57,046 nt of DNA from Nitrospirota bacterium (GTDB taxonomy: Bacteria > JACPQY01), in assembly GCA_016180645.1 (NCBI GenBank), contig JACPAV010000027.1, positions 1 through 57,046 of the forward strand, read 5' to 3'. The notes beneath the pieces were generated by a model. That model was not told where the DNA came from, ran no database searches, and saw only the letters and a list, made by a program, of their open reading frames with translations. Positions 1 through 7,881 of the stretch are shown here, piece after piece. Position 1 is the stretch's first letter; each line of letters starts with the position of its first letter. Both the position numbers and the translations under genes were made by a program.

Positions 1-250
1 TGGTGAGTGAGCGGACGCGGGCGTAAAGCCCGCGCCTACCAAGATCAAGAAGCGCCGGCCTCGGGTAGCCGCACCCTTTATGGGTGCGTCTTCGGACGCA
101 GGCATAAAGCCCCATGCCACGGAGGGCATGGGACCATGAGATGTCGCCGCGCCCAGGATGGCGCGGCATGTAACATGGCCCGCGCCTACCAAGATTTATT
201 GGCGAGGACAGATCAGTTCTCCGGGGTTCTCCGGGGTTCTCAGATGCTCC
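1..250. repeat. Cluster of palindromic repeat fragments at the left edge
   Basis: This non-coding stretch holds pieces of the hairpin repeat family seen elsewhere in the window. A hairpin with arms GCGGGC and GCCCGC lies at 17-33, followed by the GCGCCTACC border. The stretch 64-111 matches the reverse complement of 18078-18135 at about 46 of 48 positions (GGTAGCCGCACCC start, TTTAT loop). A further GCCCGCGCCTACC border lies at 178-190. A 10-bp unit TTCTCCGGGG is repeated in tandem from 217. ORFs crossing it are low-complexity translations of the repeats. Confidence 0.75.
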
Positions 251-555
251 CCCATGCCGTACCCTCCGTGCATCACTCCACATGCGTTGACGCATGAGAG
301 TCCTTTAGCCCATTTTACCGCTCGTTGTCAAGTGGTTGTTAATTCCCGTCGCGGCAATCGCGGCGTGAGTCTTCGGCCTTGGACCCTCCTCCTATGGAGA
401 CTGGACCTCGATAGCGGCTATCGAGGACTAACCTCGGGACCTGAGCCGGTCTGCCCGGAACCTTGCCGCAGAACATTCAGTAATCCAGGTTGGACGAAGT
501 ACCCGCGCGTGGGGCCGAGACCGGCAGGCTTGGGGGAGATCCGAGAGAAGCGGCG
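251..555. other. Intergenic stretch with a perfect inverted repeat
   Basis: I see no gene here. The clearest element is a perfect inverted repeat at 406-426, arms CCTCGATAGC and GCTATCGAGG around one base. It has no T-run, so it is not an obvious intrinsic terminator. A minus-strand TTGACA lies at 326-331, but no well-spaced -10 hexamer follows it. The stretch lies downstream of motB and could hold the 3' end of its transcript. Confidence 0.5.
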
Positions 556-1254
556 TCAGCCGCTCTTCTTCTTACGGAGGATCCAGATTTCGACGCGGCG
601 GTTGCGAGGATCGTCGGGCGTCAGATCCTGGAGTGGATCGTAGTGGGCGCGACCCGACACGGCCATTCTAAAAGGGTCCACGCCCTTGAATTCCATGTAG
701 CGCGCCACCGATGCCGCGCGCGCGGAGGAGAGTTCCCAGTTGGAAGGATAGATCGGGCTGGAGACAGGCTCCGGATCGGTGTGGCCCTCCACGCGAACAT
801 CGTTGGTCAACCCACGGAGGAGTTCCGAAATCTTGTTGAGCACCGGCAGCGACTCCGCGCGCAGCCGCGCGCTCGCTGGATCGAAAAACAGAGACTCGTT
901 CAGGATTTGCAGGACAAGGGCCTCCTCGCGGGTTTCGATCTTGACCTCTCCGCGCTTGAGTTCCTGGCTCAGTCGCTCGTAGAAAGCCTCTTCAATCTTC
1001 TTGAGCTGATTTATTTCCGGAATGGGATTCGGACGCGAGTGAACCGGCTCTTTCCCGATGATCGTGAACGCCTCCCGCCACTGCTGAAGAAAACTGACCA
1101 TCCTTGATTCACTCACCTCCGAAACCGAGTACAAGAAAATGAAGAGTGCAAGAAGGAGCGTGATCATGTCCGCGTAGGTGAGGAGCCATCGGAGCCCCCC
1201 GCCCGCGTCGTGGCCTCCCCCTCCCCCTTCGCCGTGACCGCCTTTCTTTCTCAT
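556..1254 (-). CDS. motB: Flagellar motor stator protein MotB (OmpA-family C-terminus)
   Basis: This is the stator subunit that anchors the flagellar motor to peptidoglycan. The Gly/His-rich N-terminus is followed by one membrane segment at about residues 22-46 that contains the expected YAD motif, whose Asp is the proton-carrying residue. The C-terminal half is an OmpA-like peptidoglycan-binding domain with VEGHTD at about 158-163 and NRRVEI near the end. At 232 residues it is slightly short for MotB. It follows motA by 81 bp on the same strand, the usual stator order. An OmpA-like MotB homologue energising another system is possible but less likely beside motA and chemotaxis genes. Confidence 0.9.
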   Translation of the reverse strand: MRKKGGHGEGGGGGHDAGGGLRWLLTYADMITLLLALFIFLYSVSEVSESRMVSFLQQWREAFTIIGKEPVHSRPNPIPEINQLKKIEEAFYERLSQELKRGEVKIETREEALVLQILNESLFFDPASARLRAESLPVLNKISELLRGLTNDVRVEGHTDPEPVSSPIYPSNWELSSARAASVARYMEFKGVDPFRMAVSGRAHYDPLQDLTPDDPRNRRVEIWILRKKKSG

Positions 1255-1335
1255 GTTCGTATGAGGGTAGCGGAGCCTGAAGGCCCCGCTGCGAGATGAA
1301 TGGCCCGCAGATTCAGCGTCAAACCGCCGGCAACT

Positions 1336-2184
1336 CTAGGCCGCTTTCCGCTCTTCACCGGCCGCGGCCGCCGCGCGGCCCTCCTCCTCCCGTTTGAAGG
1401 CGAAGAAGGAGTTCACCCGGTCCTGGATGTAGGTGGGGTGCTCGCCCTGCTGAAGCGAGAGGAGCCCTTCCATGGCCACTTCGAGCATGAACCGTTCGTT
1501 TTCCGAGCGGGCTTTCAGTTTCCGCTGGATTGGGAGAAAAAGAATGTTTGCGCTGAGAATCCCATAGAACGTGGCGATGAAAGCCGTGGCAATCGCGCCG
1601 ACGACCTTCGATGCTCCTTCCCCTCCAGCGGCGCCCGCTTCGCTCAACGCAGCGATCAGGCCTACGACGGTGCCGATGATACCCATCGTCGGCGCGTATC
1701 CTCCCATGGACCCCCACACCTCCGAGCCGATGTTGTGGCGCTGCTCCATCCGCGAAACATTGTTCTCCAAGACCTCACGGACGAGCTTGGGATCGACGCC
1801 GTCAATGATCATACGAAGTCCTTTGTAGATGAAGGCGTTGTCCAATGCGGCGAGGTCCGATTCCAGTTGAAGGATGCCGCCGCGACGCGCGCGTTGAGCC
1901 CAGTTGACCAGCGTGTTCGTCAGGTCGTCCTTGTCGATGGAAATCTGCGAGAAAGCCATGAAGAAAAGGCGGGGCACTTGGAGCATGTCCTTCACGGGAA
2001 ACGAAAGCATCGTCGCCCCGTAGGTGCCGCCGAAAATGATCATGATCGGCGAGATCTTCAGGAAGGCCGATCCAAAGTCAGGATTCATGTGATTGAACTC
2101 AATGACAATGGCGCCGACGATCGAGATCATCCCGATGGCCAAGCCGAGCGGAGTGGAAGGTTGGAGTCCCTTGTTGATCCTCAT
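1336..2184 (-). CDS. motA: Flagellar motor stator protein MotA
   Basis: MotA forms the ion channel of the flagellar stator with MotB in the inner membrane. The 282-residue protein has the family layout: two N-terminal membrane segments (about 11-28 and 45-65), a cytoplasmic loop with charged residues (RRGGILQLE at about 100-108), and two further segments around 150-215 with the conserved PTMGIIGTVVGLI. The C-terminus is Ala/Glu/Arg rich. It is first of a motA-motB pair. A sigma70-like promoter lies upstream at 2227-2255. MotA/TolQ/ExbB relatives are excluded by the length and the MotB partner. Confidence 0.92.
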   Translation of the reverse strand: MRINKGLQPSTPLGLAIGMISIVGAIVIEFNHMNPDFGSAFLKISPIMIIFGGTYGATMLSFPVKDMLQVPRLFFMAFSQISIDKDDLTNTLVNWAQRARRGGILQLESDLAALDNAFIYKGLRMIIDGVDPKLVREVLENNVSRMEQRHNIGSEVWGSMGGYAPTMGIIGTVVGLIAALSEAGAAGGEGASKVVGAIATAFIATFYGILSANILFLPIQRKLKARSENERFMLEVAMEGLLSLQQGEHPTYIQDRVNSFFAFKREEEGRAAAAAGEERKAA

Positions 2185-2431
2185 GTACTACATTCCTATT
2201 TCGGAAAAAATTGGAAAAACTCTGCTATTTTATCGCGATAGATATCTGAAGTCAACTCGACTCACTCGTGAGTGTGGTGGCTCAGTGAAAAGGTCCTGCC
2301 ATGACTGCCGCGCACGATTGGAAAAAATCTTCGGAAGGATTTGCTCCTGCCCGATCGGATCCTCGCGTTGAAGAAACCGCCCCCCCCCGTTCCTGGAGCG
2401 GAATCAAAGACTCAGCCGGGAAGCAACACCC
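2185..2431. other. Intergenic region between acnA and motA
   Basis: The region holds the motA promoter and a short palindrome CACTCGTGAGTG at about 2263. A run of nine C lies near 2377. I see no credible gene. Confidence 0.45.
2227..2255 (-). promoter_or_regulatory. Candidate sigma70-type promoter for motA-motB
   Basis: Read on the minus strand, TTGACT (2255-2250) and TAAAAT (2232-2227) are separated by 17 bases. The spacer overlaps the perfect 10-bp palindrome TATCGCGATA (2231-2240), which could be an operator. The leader to the motA start is about 40 bases. No sigma28-type promoter was recognised. Confidence 0.5.
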
Positions 2432-5413
2432 CTATGCGGCGCAGAGGTGGCGGAGGACGGCTTGGAGGATGCCGCCGTGGCGGTAGTATTCGACTTCGAC
2501 GCGGGTGTTGAGTCGCGCGATGGCCCGGAACTCAGTGGTCTTCCCCTCCCCCGTTTTCACCCGGACGGTCAACATTTTTCGCGGCTCGATCCCTTCGGAG
2601 ACGCGGACGATGTCGAAGGTTTCCCGCCCCGTCAGGCCGAGTGATTCCCTCGACTGCCCGCTCTCGAACTGAAGCGGGAGCACGCCCATCCCAACCAGAT
2701 TGCTCCGGTGGATTCGCTCGTAGCTCTCGGCGATCACGGCGCGCACGCCGAGCAGGCTCGGCCCCTTGGCCGCCCAATCGCGCGAGCTCCCCGATCCGTA
2801 TTCCTTGCCTGCGAGGATGATCGAGGGCACGCCCTCCTTCCGATACTGCATGGCGGCATCGAAAATGGACATCTGCGCGCCATCCGGCATGTGGACCGTC
2901 ACGCTTCCTTCGACTCCCGGCAGCAGAAGATTCTTCAGTCGGACGTTCGCAAAAGTGCCGCGCATCATTACGTCGTGGCTGCCGCGGCGGGCGCCATACT
3001 GATTGAAATCCTTCGGCGATACTCCGCGCTGGATCAGGTAGCGGCCCGCCGGGCTGTCCTTCCCGATCGAGCCGGCCGGCGAAATATGGTCCGTGGTCAC
3101 GGAATCGCCCAGCACGGCGAGGACACGCGCCCCCGCGATGTCGGCCAACGCCGGCGGCGTAAGCGTCATGCCCTCGAAAAACGGCGGTGACTGAATGTAG
3201 GTCGAACTGGAATCCCACGCGTAGAGATCACTGGCCTCAACCTTGAGCGCGTTCCAACGTCCATCGCCTTCGAAGACCGAGGCGTATCGTGAAGAAAACA
3301 TCCTTGAGTTGAGCGCGCGGCCCATGACAGCCCGCACGTCGTTGAGTACCGGCCAGATCTCACGGAGGAAGACCGGCTTGCCGTCCAAACCCGTCCCCAA
3401 CGGCTCTGATTCAAAATCGATGTCCACCCGGCCCGCGAGAGCAAAGGCGACAACGAGCGGAGGCGACGCCAGATAGTTCGCACGGACGTTCGCGTGGATC
3501 CGTCCCTCAAAATTCCGATTGCCGCTGAGAACGGCCGCCGCGACGAGGTTCCCTTCTTGAATGCCCCGAACGATCGGTTCGGGCAACGGCCCGCTGTTCC
3601 CGATGCAGGTGGTGCAACCGAAGCCCACGAGATGAAAATTGAGCCGTTCGAGTGGTTCGAGGAGTCCCGCCGATTTCAGATAGTCCACCACCACGCGGGA
3701 ACCGGGAGCAAGGCTTGTCTTGACGTGCTTCGGAACGCGGAGTCCCCTCTCCGACGCCCGTTTCGCAAGCAGGCCCGCGCCCACAAGAACGGCCGGGTTG
3801 GACGTATTGGTACAACTCGTGATTGCGGCGATGACGATCGAGCCGTGCCGGAGAGCGGCGGATTGGCCATCGAGTTCGACGTTGACGCATTTCTCCACCA
3901 CCGCGGGGGCGAGTTCGAATCCGCGCTCTTTCACCGGGGCCGTGAGCACCTCACGGAAGGCTTTCTTGGATTCGCGGAGCGGCACTCGGTCGTGCGGCCG
4001 CTTCGGTCCGGCGATGGACGGTTCCACCGCGGCAAGATCCAGCTCCAAGAGATCGGAAAACTCCGGCTCGGGAGCGGACGCCGTCCGAAAAAGCCCCTGC
4101 TCCTTGCAGTAGGCTTCCACGCGATTCACCATGTCCTTCGGGCGGCCCGTTAGCGTCAAATACTCAAGTGTTTCTTGATCGACAGGGAAGAAGCCGACGG
4201 TGGCGCCGTATTCCGGACACATGTTCGAGATCGTCGCGCGGTCCGCGAGGCTCAGGGAATCGAGGCCGGAGCCGCAAAACTCGACGAACTTCTCCACCAC
4301 GCCGCGTTTCCGGAGCATTTGGGTGACGGTGAGGACGAGGTCCGTTGCCGTTGCCCCCGGAGAAAGGCGCCCCGTGAGTCTGAACCCGACTACGGGCGGA
4401 ACGGGCATATTGAACGGCTGACCCAGCATGGCGGCCTCCGCCTCGATTCCGCCGACGCCCCAGCCGACCACGCCGAGTCCGTTGATCATCGTCGTGTGCG
4501 AGTCGGTTCCCACGAGCGTGTCGGGAAAAGCCATGCTTACGCCGTTCACCTCCCGCGCGGTCACGACCGAGGCAAGGTGCTCCAGATTGACCTGGTGGAC
4601 GATGCCGGTTTCAGGCGGCACCACGCGGAAGTTCTTGAACGCCTTCTGCCCCCACTTGAGAAAAGTGTAGCGTTCGCGGTTCCGTTCGTATTCGAGGTCT
4701 GCGTTTCGCGCAAATGAATCGGGGGAGCCGAAGGCATCGACTTGCACGGAGTGGTCGATCACAAGGTCCACCGGAAACAGCGGGTTGATCTTTTTCGGAT
4801 CGGATCCGAGCCGCTTCGCCGTGTCCCGCATGGCGGCCAGATCCACCACCACGGGCACGCCGGTGAAATCCTGGAGAATCACGCGGGCCGGCAGGAATGG
4901 GATGTCTCCCTCGGGAACCGATCGGGGGTTCCATTTCAGCAGCGTCTCAATATGGGATTTTTCCACGACCCGCCCGTCTTCATTTCGCAATAGATTCTCC
5001 AGCAGAATCCGGATCGAATACGGCAAACGGGAGATGGAGACGCCGCTTCGCTTCTCCAAGTCAACCAAGCGGAAGATCGTGAAGGCTTCTCCGCCGACTT
5101 TCAGAGCGCCACGGACGCCGAATCCGTCCTTGGGCAGGGGCTCACCCCCACCCGCCACGGAACCCGCCTTGGACTCGGCGGGCAGGTCGGCGGGTAGGCC
5201 CGCACCCTCCCCCGTCGAGGGGGAGGGAAAAGAAGGCTGGCGCTGCTTCCCTTTTGTCCCTTCCCCCCTTGAGGGGGAAGGTGAGGATGGGGGGTGCTGG
5301 ACGGACACCCTCTTCCTATGAGCCGCGGCCCGGCGGGTTTTCCCACGAGATTGGGGGGAACGACGTGACCGGGACTTTGAAGTGGAACGACTCGAAGCTT
5401 TCTTGCGTTTCAT
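2432..5413 (-). CDS. acnA: Aconitate hydratase (AcnA type) with a repeat-bearing N-terminal extension
   Basis: Aconitase interconverts citrate and isocitrate in the TCA cycle using a [4Fe-4S] cluster. The cluster ligands are visible in ITSCTNTSNP and in GFGCTTCIGNSGP, and the swivel-domain substrate loop in YGSGSSRDWAAKGP. The catalytic body starts near residue 100 (ALKVGGEAFTIFRLVD) and runs to the C-terminus, matching the roughly 900-residue AcnA/IRP1 family. The preceding 100 residues are unusual: about 35 residues rich in Lys, Arg and Ser, then a Pro/Gly-rich segment encoded by palindromic repeats (5142-5300). No strong ribosome-binding site precedes the ATG at 5413, so translation could start further in. 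The enzyme call is secure; the N-terminus is not. Confidence 0.95.
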   Translation of the reverse strand: MKRKKASSRSTSKSRSRRSPQSRGKTRRAAAHRKRVSVQHPPSSPSPSRGEGTKGKQRQPSFPSPSTGEGAGLPADLPAESKAGSVAGGGEPLPKDGFGVRGALKVGGEAFTIFRLVDLEKRSGVSISRLPYSIRILLENLLRNEDGRVVEKSHIETLLKWNPRSVPEGDIPFLPARVILQDFTGVPVVVDLAAMRDTAKRLGSDPKKINPLFPVDLVIDHSVQVDAFGSPDSFARNADLEYERNRERYTFLKWGQKAFKNFRVVPPETGIVHQVNLEHLASVVTAREVNGVSMAFPDTLVGTDSHTTMINGLGVVGWGVGGIEAEAAMLGQPFNMPVPPVVGFRLTGRLSPGATATDLVLTVTQMLRKRGVVEKFVEFCGSGLDSLSLADRATISNMCPEYGATVGFFPVDQETLEYLTLTGRPKDMVNRVEAYCKEQGLFRTASAPEPEFSDLLELDLAAVEPSIAGPKRPHDRVPLRESKKAFREVLTAPVKERGFELAPAVVEKCVNVELDGQSAALRHGSIVIAAITSCTNTSNPAVLVGAGLLAKRASERGLRVPKHVKTSLAPGSRVVVDYLKSAGLLEPLERLNFHLVGFGCTTCIGNSGPLPEPIVRGIQEGNLVAAAVLSGNRNFEGRIHANVRANYLASPPLVVAFALAGRVDIDFESEPLGTGLDGKPVFLREIWPVLNDVRAVMGRALNSRMFSSRYASVFEGDGRWNALKVEASDLYAWDSSSTYIQSPPFFEGMTLTPPALADIAGARVLAVLGDSVTTDHISPAGSIGKDSPAGRYLIQRGVSPKDFNQYGARRGSHDVMMRGTFANVRLKNLLLPGVEGSVTVHMPDGAQMSIFDAAMQYRKEGVPSIILAGKEYGSGSSRDWAAKGPSLLGVRAVIAESYERIHRSNLVGMGVLPLQFESGQSRESLGLTGRETFDIVRVSEGIEPRKMLTVRVKTGEGKTTEFRAIARLNTRVEVEYYRHGGILQAVLRHLCAA
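5142..5300. repeat. Palindromic repeat (family B) inside acnA
   Basis: A strong inverted repeat (CCCTCCCCC, loop GTCG, AGGGGGAGGG) lies at 5205-5227, and a second arm pair (CTTCCCCC and GGGGGAAG) lies around 5260-5281. The 5142-5227 part resembles 18015-18077 in cheA. Both copies are read in the same frame and give PSPS-[ST/SK]-GEG then GLPAD then SVAGGGE. The acnA copy has a 10-residue insertion relative to the cheA copy. Confidence 0.75.
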
Positions 5414-5473
5414 TGTGCGGATTGTGAGGACACTGTCGCCACCGTTACAACGGCGACGGTCAAACTTTTCCGA

Positions 5474-6571
5474 CTATCTTCGCTTGCCCTTCTTCGCTGC
5501 CCGCCGCCCGGCCTTCTTCGACCTGCGAACCGGTTTTCGGGCTTTCCGAGCCGGCTTCCTCGACGCTTTCTTTCGCGCCTTGACCTTGGGCCTGGGCTTC
5601 GCCGATTTCTTCTTCGGCTTCGCCTTCGGTTTGGCCTTCGGTCGGGATCTTGGCTTCGCAGCAGATGTCTCCCGAGCCGCCGGTTTGGGGGCGGCTGCGG
5701 CCTTGGAGGATGCAAGGAGGACGGCGCAGGACACCTCTCCGGAGGTTACCGCCAGAGGGCAGTACCAAGCCGTCTCCCCCTGCTCGGCCGTGATTCCATC
5801 TCCACGCGACTCGCTGAGAACCTCGGGGGGCTCGATGTCCACTTCCTTCCCCATCTGGGCCATTCGGGCGGCGACGTTTCCGCACACCACATTCATGAAC
5901 TCTTTCACCGCATCCAGCGTCAACTCCGGCGACAGCTCGCTCGCCGGTTTTTCCAGCATGGCCGAGGCAATCTCCTGAATCTTGTCATCCGAAAGCGAAA
6001 GGACAAAGGTTCCGCCGAGGCCGCCGTTGAACTTGACGCCGAAGGTGGCGAGTCCGTGGCCGATTCTTCCCTCCGTTCTGGCGACGGTCTCCGCCTTCAC
6101 GAGCACATTCGCCACGCGGCGCAGCAGCTTCGCCACGAGATCGATGTACACGTCGTACTGCCGGTGGTAGGGCACGTCCGATGGGAAGAACTCGCGGTCG
6201 GCCACATACTCCCTCTGGGATTCGTCGAATTCTCTGAGCTCCCGATCCAAAACGTCTCTCGTGAGCGCGCCCTGTTCAATCAAGAGTTCCCCGAGGAACC
6301 GGTGGTCGTTTCTCTGGACGGTGAGAAGCTCATCCACCTGGGCGCGCGAGAGATAACCCAGTTCGACGGCAATTTCGCCGAAAAGCTTGTCCTTCCGTTT
6401 CTGCTCCTCGTGGATGAAATGGGCCTGCTCTTTGGTCAAGTAGCCCTTGCGAACCGAGTAGTCGCCGATGCGGAGGTTATATCGCTGCTGCTCGGAGACG
6501 GCCTTCACGAGACCTTCGCGGGTGACGAGATTCCTGTGCAGAAGATGCTGACCGAAAAACTTCACTCCCAA
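5474..6571 (-). CDS. CheX-like chemotaxis protein with N-terminal GYLT repeats and a histone-H1-like tail
   Basis: I recognise the architecture but no characterised full-length homologue. Residues 5-115 hold four copies of a short helical repeat of the MshEN/GspE-N kind (pattern hydrophobic-G-x-x-h-h-x-x-G-h-L-T-x-x-x-h). Residues about 140-290 resemble the CheX/CheC phosphatase fold, with EFMNVVCGNVAARM as the helix carrying the E-x-x-N type active site. Residues 300-365 are almost only Lys, Arg, Ala, Pro and Ser, as in histone-H1-like tails. It lies 14 bp downstream of a cheY on the same strand, so it may dephosphorylate that CheY. The basic tail suggests DNA, RNA or polyphosphate contact, which is inference. 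Confidence 0.7.
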   Translation of the reverse strand: MGVKFFGQHLLHRNLVTREGLVKAVSEQQRYNLRIGDYSVRKGYLTKEQAHFIHEEQKRKDKLFGEIAVELGYLSRAQVDELLTVQRNDHRFLGELLIEQGALTRDVLDRELREFDESQREYVADREFFPSDVPYHRQYDVYIDLVAKLLRRVANVLVKAETVARTEGRIGHGLATFGVKFNGGLGGTFVLSLSDDKIQEIASAMLEKPASELSPELTLDAVKEFMNVVCGNVAARMAQMGKEVDIEPPEVLSESRGDGITAEQGETAWYCPLAVTSGEVSCAVLLASSKAAAAPKPAARETSAAKPRSRPKAKPKAKPKKKSAKPRPKVKARKKASRKPARKARKPVRRSKKAGRRAAKKGKRR

Positions 6572-6585
6572 GTTGCCTTTCGTAG

Positions 6586-6972
6586 CTATAGCTCCTTGAC
6601 GGTCTTGAGGATCTCCTCGCCGCGGAAGGGTTTCGAGATCACGCCTTTCGCGCCGAGCTGGAGGGCCTGGAGGGCTTTGTTGCCCACGGCCCCCACCGAT
6701 GAAATCATGACGACGCGGGCGTTTTTGTCCGCATCGAGAATCATCTTGAGCGCCTTGAGACCATCGAGAACCGGCATGACGATGTCCAAGAGTACCGCGT
6801 CCGGTTGGTGCGCCTTGTACATCTTGAGCCCCTCCGCCCCATTCGGGGCATGACCGACCACGTCGAATGTACCGTCGTCATCGAAGATTTTCTTGAGTTG
6901 GGTGAAAACGGACACACTGTCGTCAATGATGAGAACGCGCTTCTTTGCGGCTGCGGCTGGGGCTTCTTCCAT
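6586..6972 (-). CDS. Single-domain response regulator, CheY-like
   Basis: This is a stand-alone receiver domain of 128 residues. The acidic pair is in IIDDS, the phosphoacceptor Asp in AVLLDIVMPVLDG (about residue 65), the switch Ser in VMISS, and the conserved Lys in VISKPF. It precedes the CheX-like gene by 14 bp on the same strand. A CheY partnering the chemotaxis kinase encoded at 16101-19028 is the most likely role, though it could serve another histidine kinase. Confidence 0.9.
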   Translation of the reverse strand: MEEAPAAAAKKRVLIIDDSVSVFTQLKKIFDDDGTFDVVGHAPNGAEGLKMYKAHQPDAVLLDIVMPVLDGLKALKMILDADKNARVVMISSVGAVGNKALQALQLGAKGVISKPFRGEEILKTVKEL

Positions 6973-6986
6973 TATTGATGCCGTAA

Positions 6987-7017
6987 CTTATACCACAGGT
7001 GCCGATTGTCAAGTCAA
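6987..7017 (-). promoter_or_regulatory. Candidate promoter upstream of the CheY gene
   Basis: On the minus strand a TATAAG hexamer lies at 6992-6987. Two overlapping -35-like hexamers precede it: TTGACT (7017-7012, 19-base spacer) and TTGACA (7012-7007, 14-base spacer). Neither spacing is ideal. The predicted leader is short, about 10 bases. Confidence 0.35.
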
Positions 7018-7320
7018 TTGCGGCTCAAGCAACGTCAGCAATTTGATTTCAAGGTTTGCCCCTTTACACGGCCACCGGTTTCCACTATCCTACCGCGCCA
7101 TGACCCCACCACCCGCAACCGGCTCGCCTGGAGAGCCGAAGAGCTCTAAGCTCGACTTTTGCCATTTTTCCATGCTGTGTGAACATCACTTCACGGGGGA
7201 AGGCCATTTCCACGCCGTGAATTTTGAGACAGGAGCCGTTCTCCGGTCTCGTTTCAAAATTCATCGCTCAGAATCTCGCTCGGACGGGAAGGTATCTTCA
7301 GCCACCGCTCAAGCGATTCG

Positions 7321-7412
7321 TAGGGGAGCATCTTCAGATGCTCCCTCTTGTCGGGAGGGTCTGAAGACCCTCCCCTACTTGCTCCCTCTTGTCGGGAGGG
7401 TCTGAAGACCCT
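7321..7412. repeat. Hairpin repeats abutting rplU, including a 32-bp direct repeat
   Basis: Three elements follow each other. A perfect hairpin GGAGCATC-TTCA-GATGCTCC lies at about 7325-7344. Two exact 32-bp copies starting GCTCCCTCTTGTCGGG follow at 7340-7371 and 7381-7412. The first copy completes a hairpin GGGAGGGTC-TGAA-GACCCTCCC. The second copy ends exactly where homology to ribosomal protein L21 begins. The stretch 6973-7320 upstream contains no recognisable gene; a weak TTTACA/TATCCT pair at 7063-7093 could be a promoter. Confidence 0.85.
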
Positions 7413-7590
7413 GGAAGGAAATCAGGCGCAGCTCGGCGGGTCCGCCAAGGTGGTCGCTGAGATCGTCGCGCAGGGCAAATCGAAGAAGGTTGTCGTTTTC
7501 AAGAAACGTCGCCGCAAGCGCTATCGCCGGTTCCGCGGTCACCGGCAACCGTTCACCACGCTCCTCATCAAGGACATTCAAGTCCAGTAG
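7348..7590 (+). CDS. rplU: 50S ribosomal protein L21, N-terminally truncated
   Basis: The last 60 residues are plainly L21: [20 protein letters not shown], then [10 protein letters not shown], then GHRQPFT. A normal L21 has about 103 residues and begins with a MYAVI-TGGKQY-type strand. Here the first 45 or so residues are missing in all frames and the reading frame instead enters the hairpin repeats at 7340-7412. The TTG at 7348 lies inside the repeat and is only the first possible start. rpmA follows by 9 bp as usual. This is either a disrupted gene, with a second copy elsewhere, or a misassembly at a repeat. Confidence 0.75.
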   Translation: MSGGSEDPPLLAPSCREGLKTLEGNQAQLGGSAKVVAEIVAQGKSKKVVVFKKRRRKRYRRFRGHRQPFTTLLIKDIQVQ

Positions 7591-7599
7591 TCCTAGGCT

Positions 7600-7869
7600 A
7601 TGGGAAGAAAGAAAGCGGGCAGCACAGGCGGTCATAACCGGAACAGTCCCGGTCGCCGCTTGGGAGTCAAGCGATTTGACGGTCAGGTCGTTCGGGCGGG
7701 AAACATCCTCGTCCGCCAGCGGGGCACTCGAATTCATCCTGGCTTGAATGTGGGACTCGGCCGCGATCACACGATTTTCGCCCTGATTGATGGCGTGGTG
7801 AAGTTCTCCCTGACCACCGCCGGACGACAGAAAGTCAGCGTCCTCCCGGCCGCCCAGCCCGCAGCCTGA
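7600..7869 (+). CDS. rpmA: 50S ribosomal protein L27
   Basis: L27 sits at the peptidyl-transferase centre of the large ribosomal subunit. The 89-residue protein begins [20 protein letters not shown] and contains the family signature [34 protein letters not shown]. The N-terminal basic tail that reaches the tRNA is intact. It follows the truncated rplU by 9 bp, the conserved rplU-rpmA order. obgE, which often comes next, is absent; a convergent hydrolase gene begins 12 bp downstream. Confidence 0.96.
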   Translation: MGRKKAGSTGGHNRNSPGRRLGVKRFDGQVVRAGNILVRQRGTRIHPGLNVGLGRDHTIFALIDGVVKFSLTTAGRQKVSVLPAAQPAA

Positions 7870-7881
7870 TCGGCCCTGGTC

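Noticed and set aside
303-331. A minus-strand promoter at the left edge
   Set aside because: TTGACA at 326-331 lacks a -10 hexamer at normal spacing.
1300-2241. A 313-residue plus-strand frame opposite motA
   Set aside because: It is the antisense shadow of motA, is rich in Arg, His and Asp, and matches no family.
7321-7412. Direct repeats that could suggest a CRISPR array
   Set aside because: Only two copies are present, they contain long internal palindromes, the gap is 9 bases and no cas genes are near.
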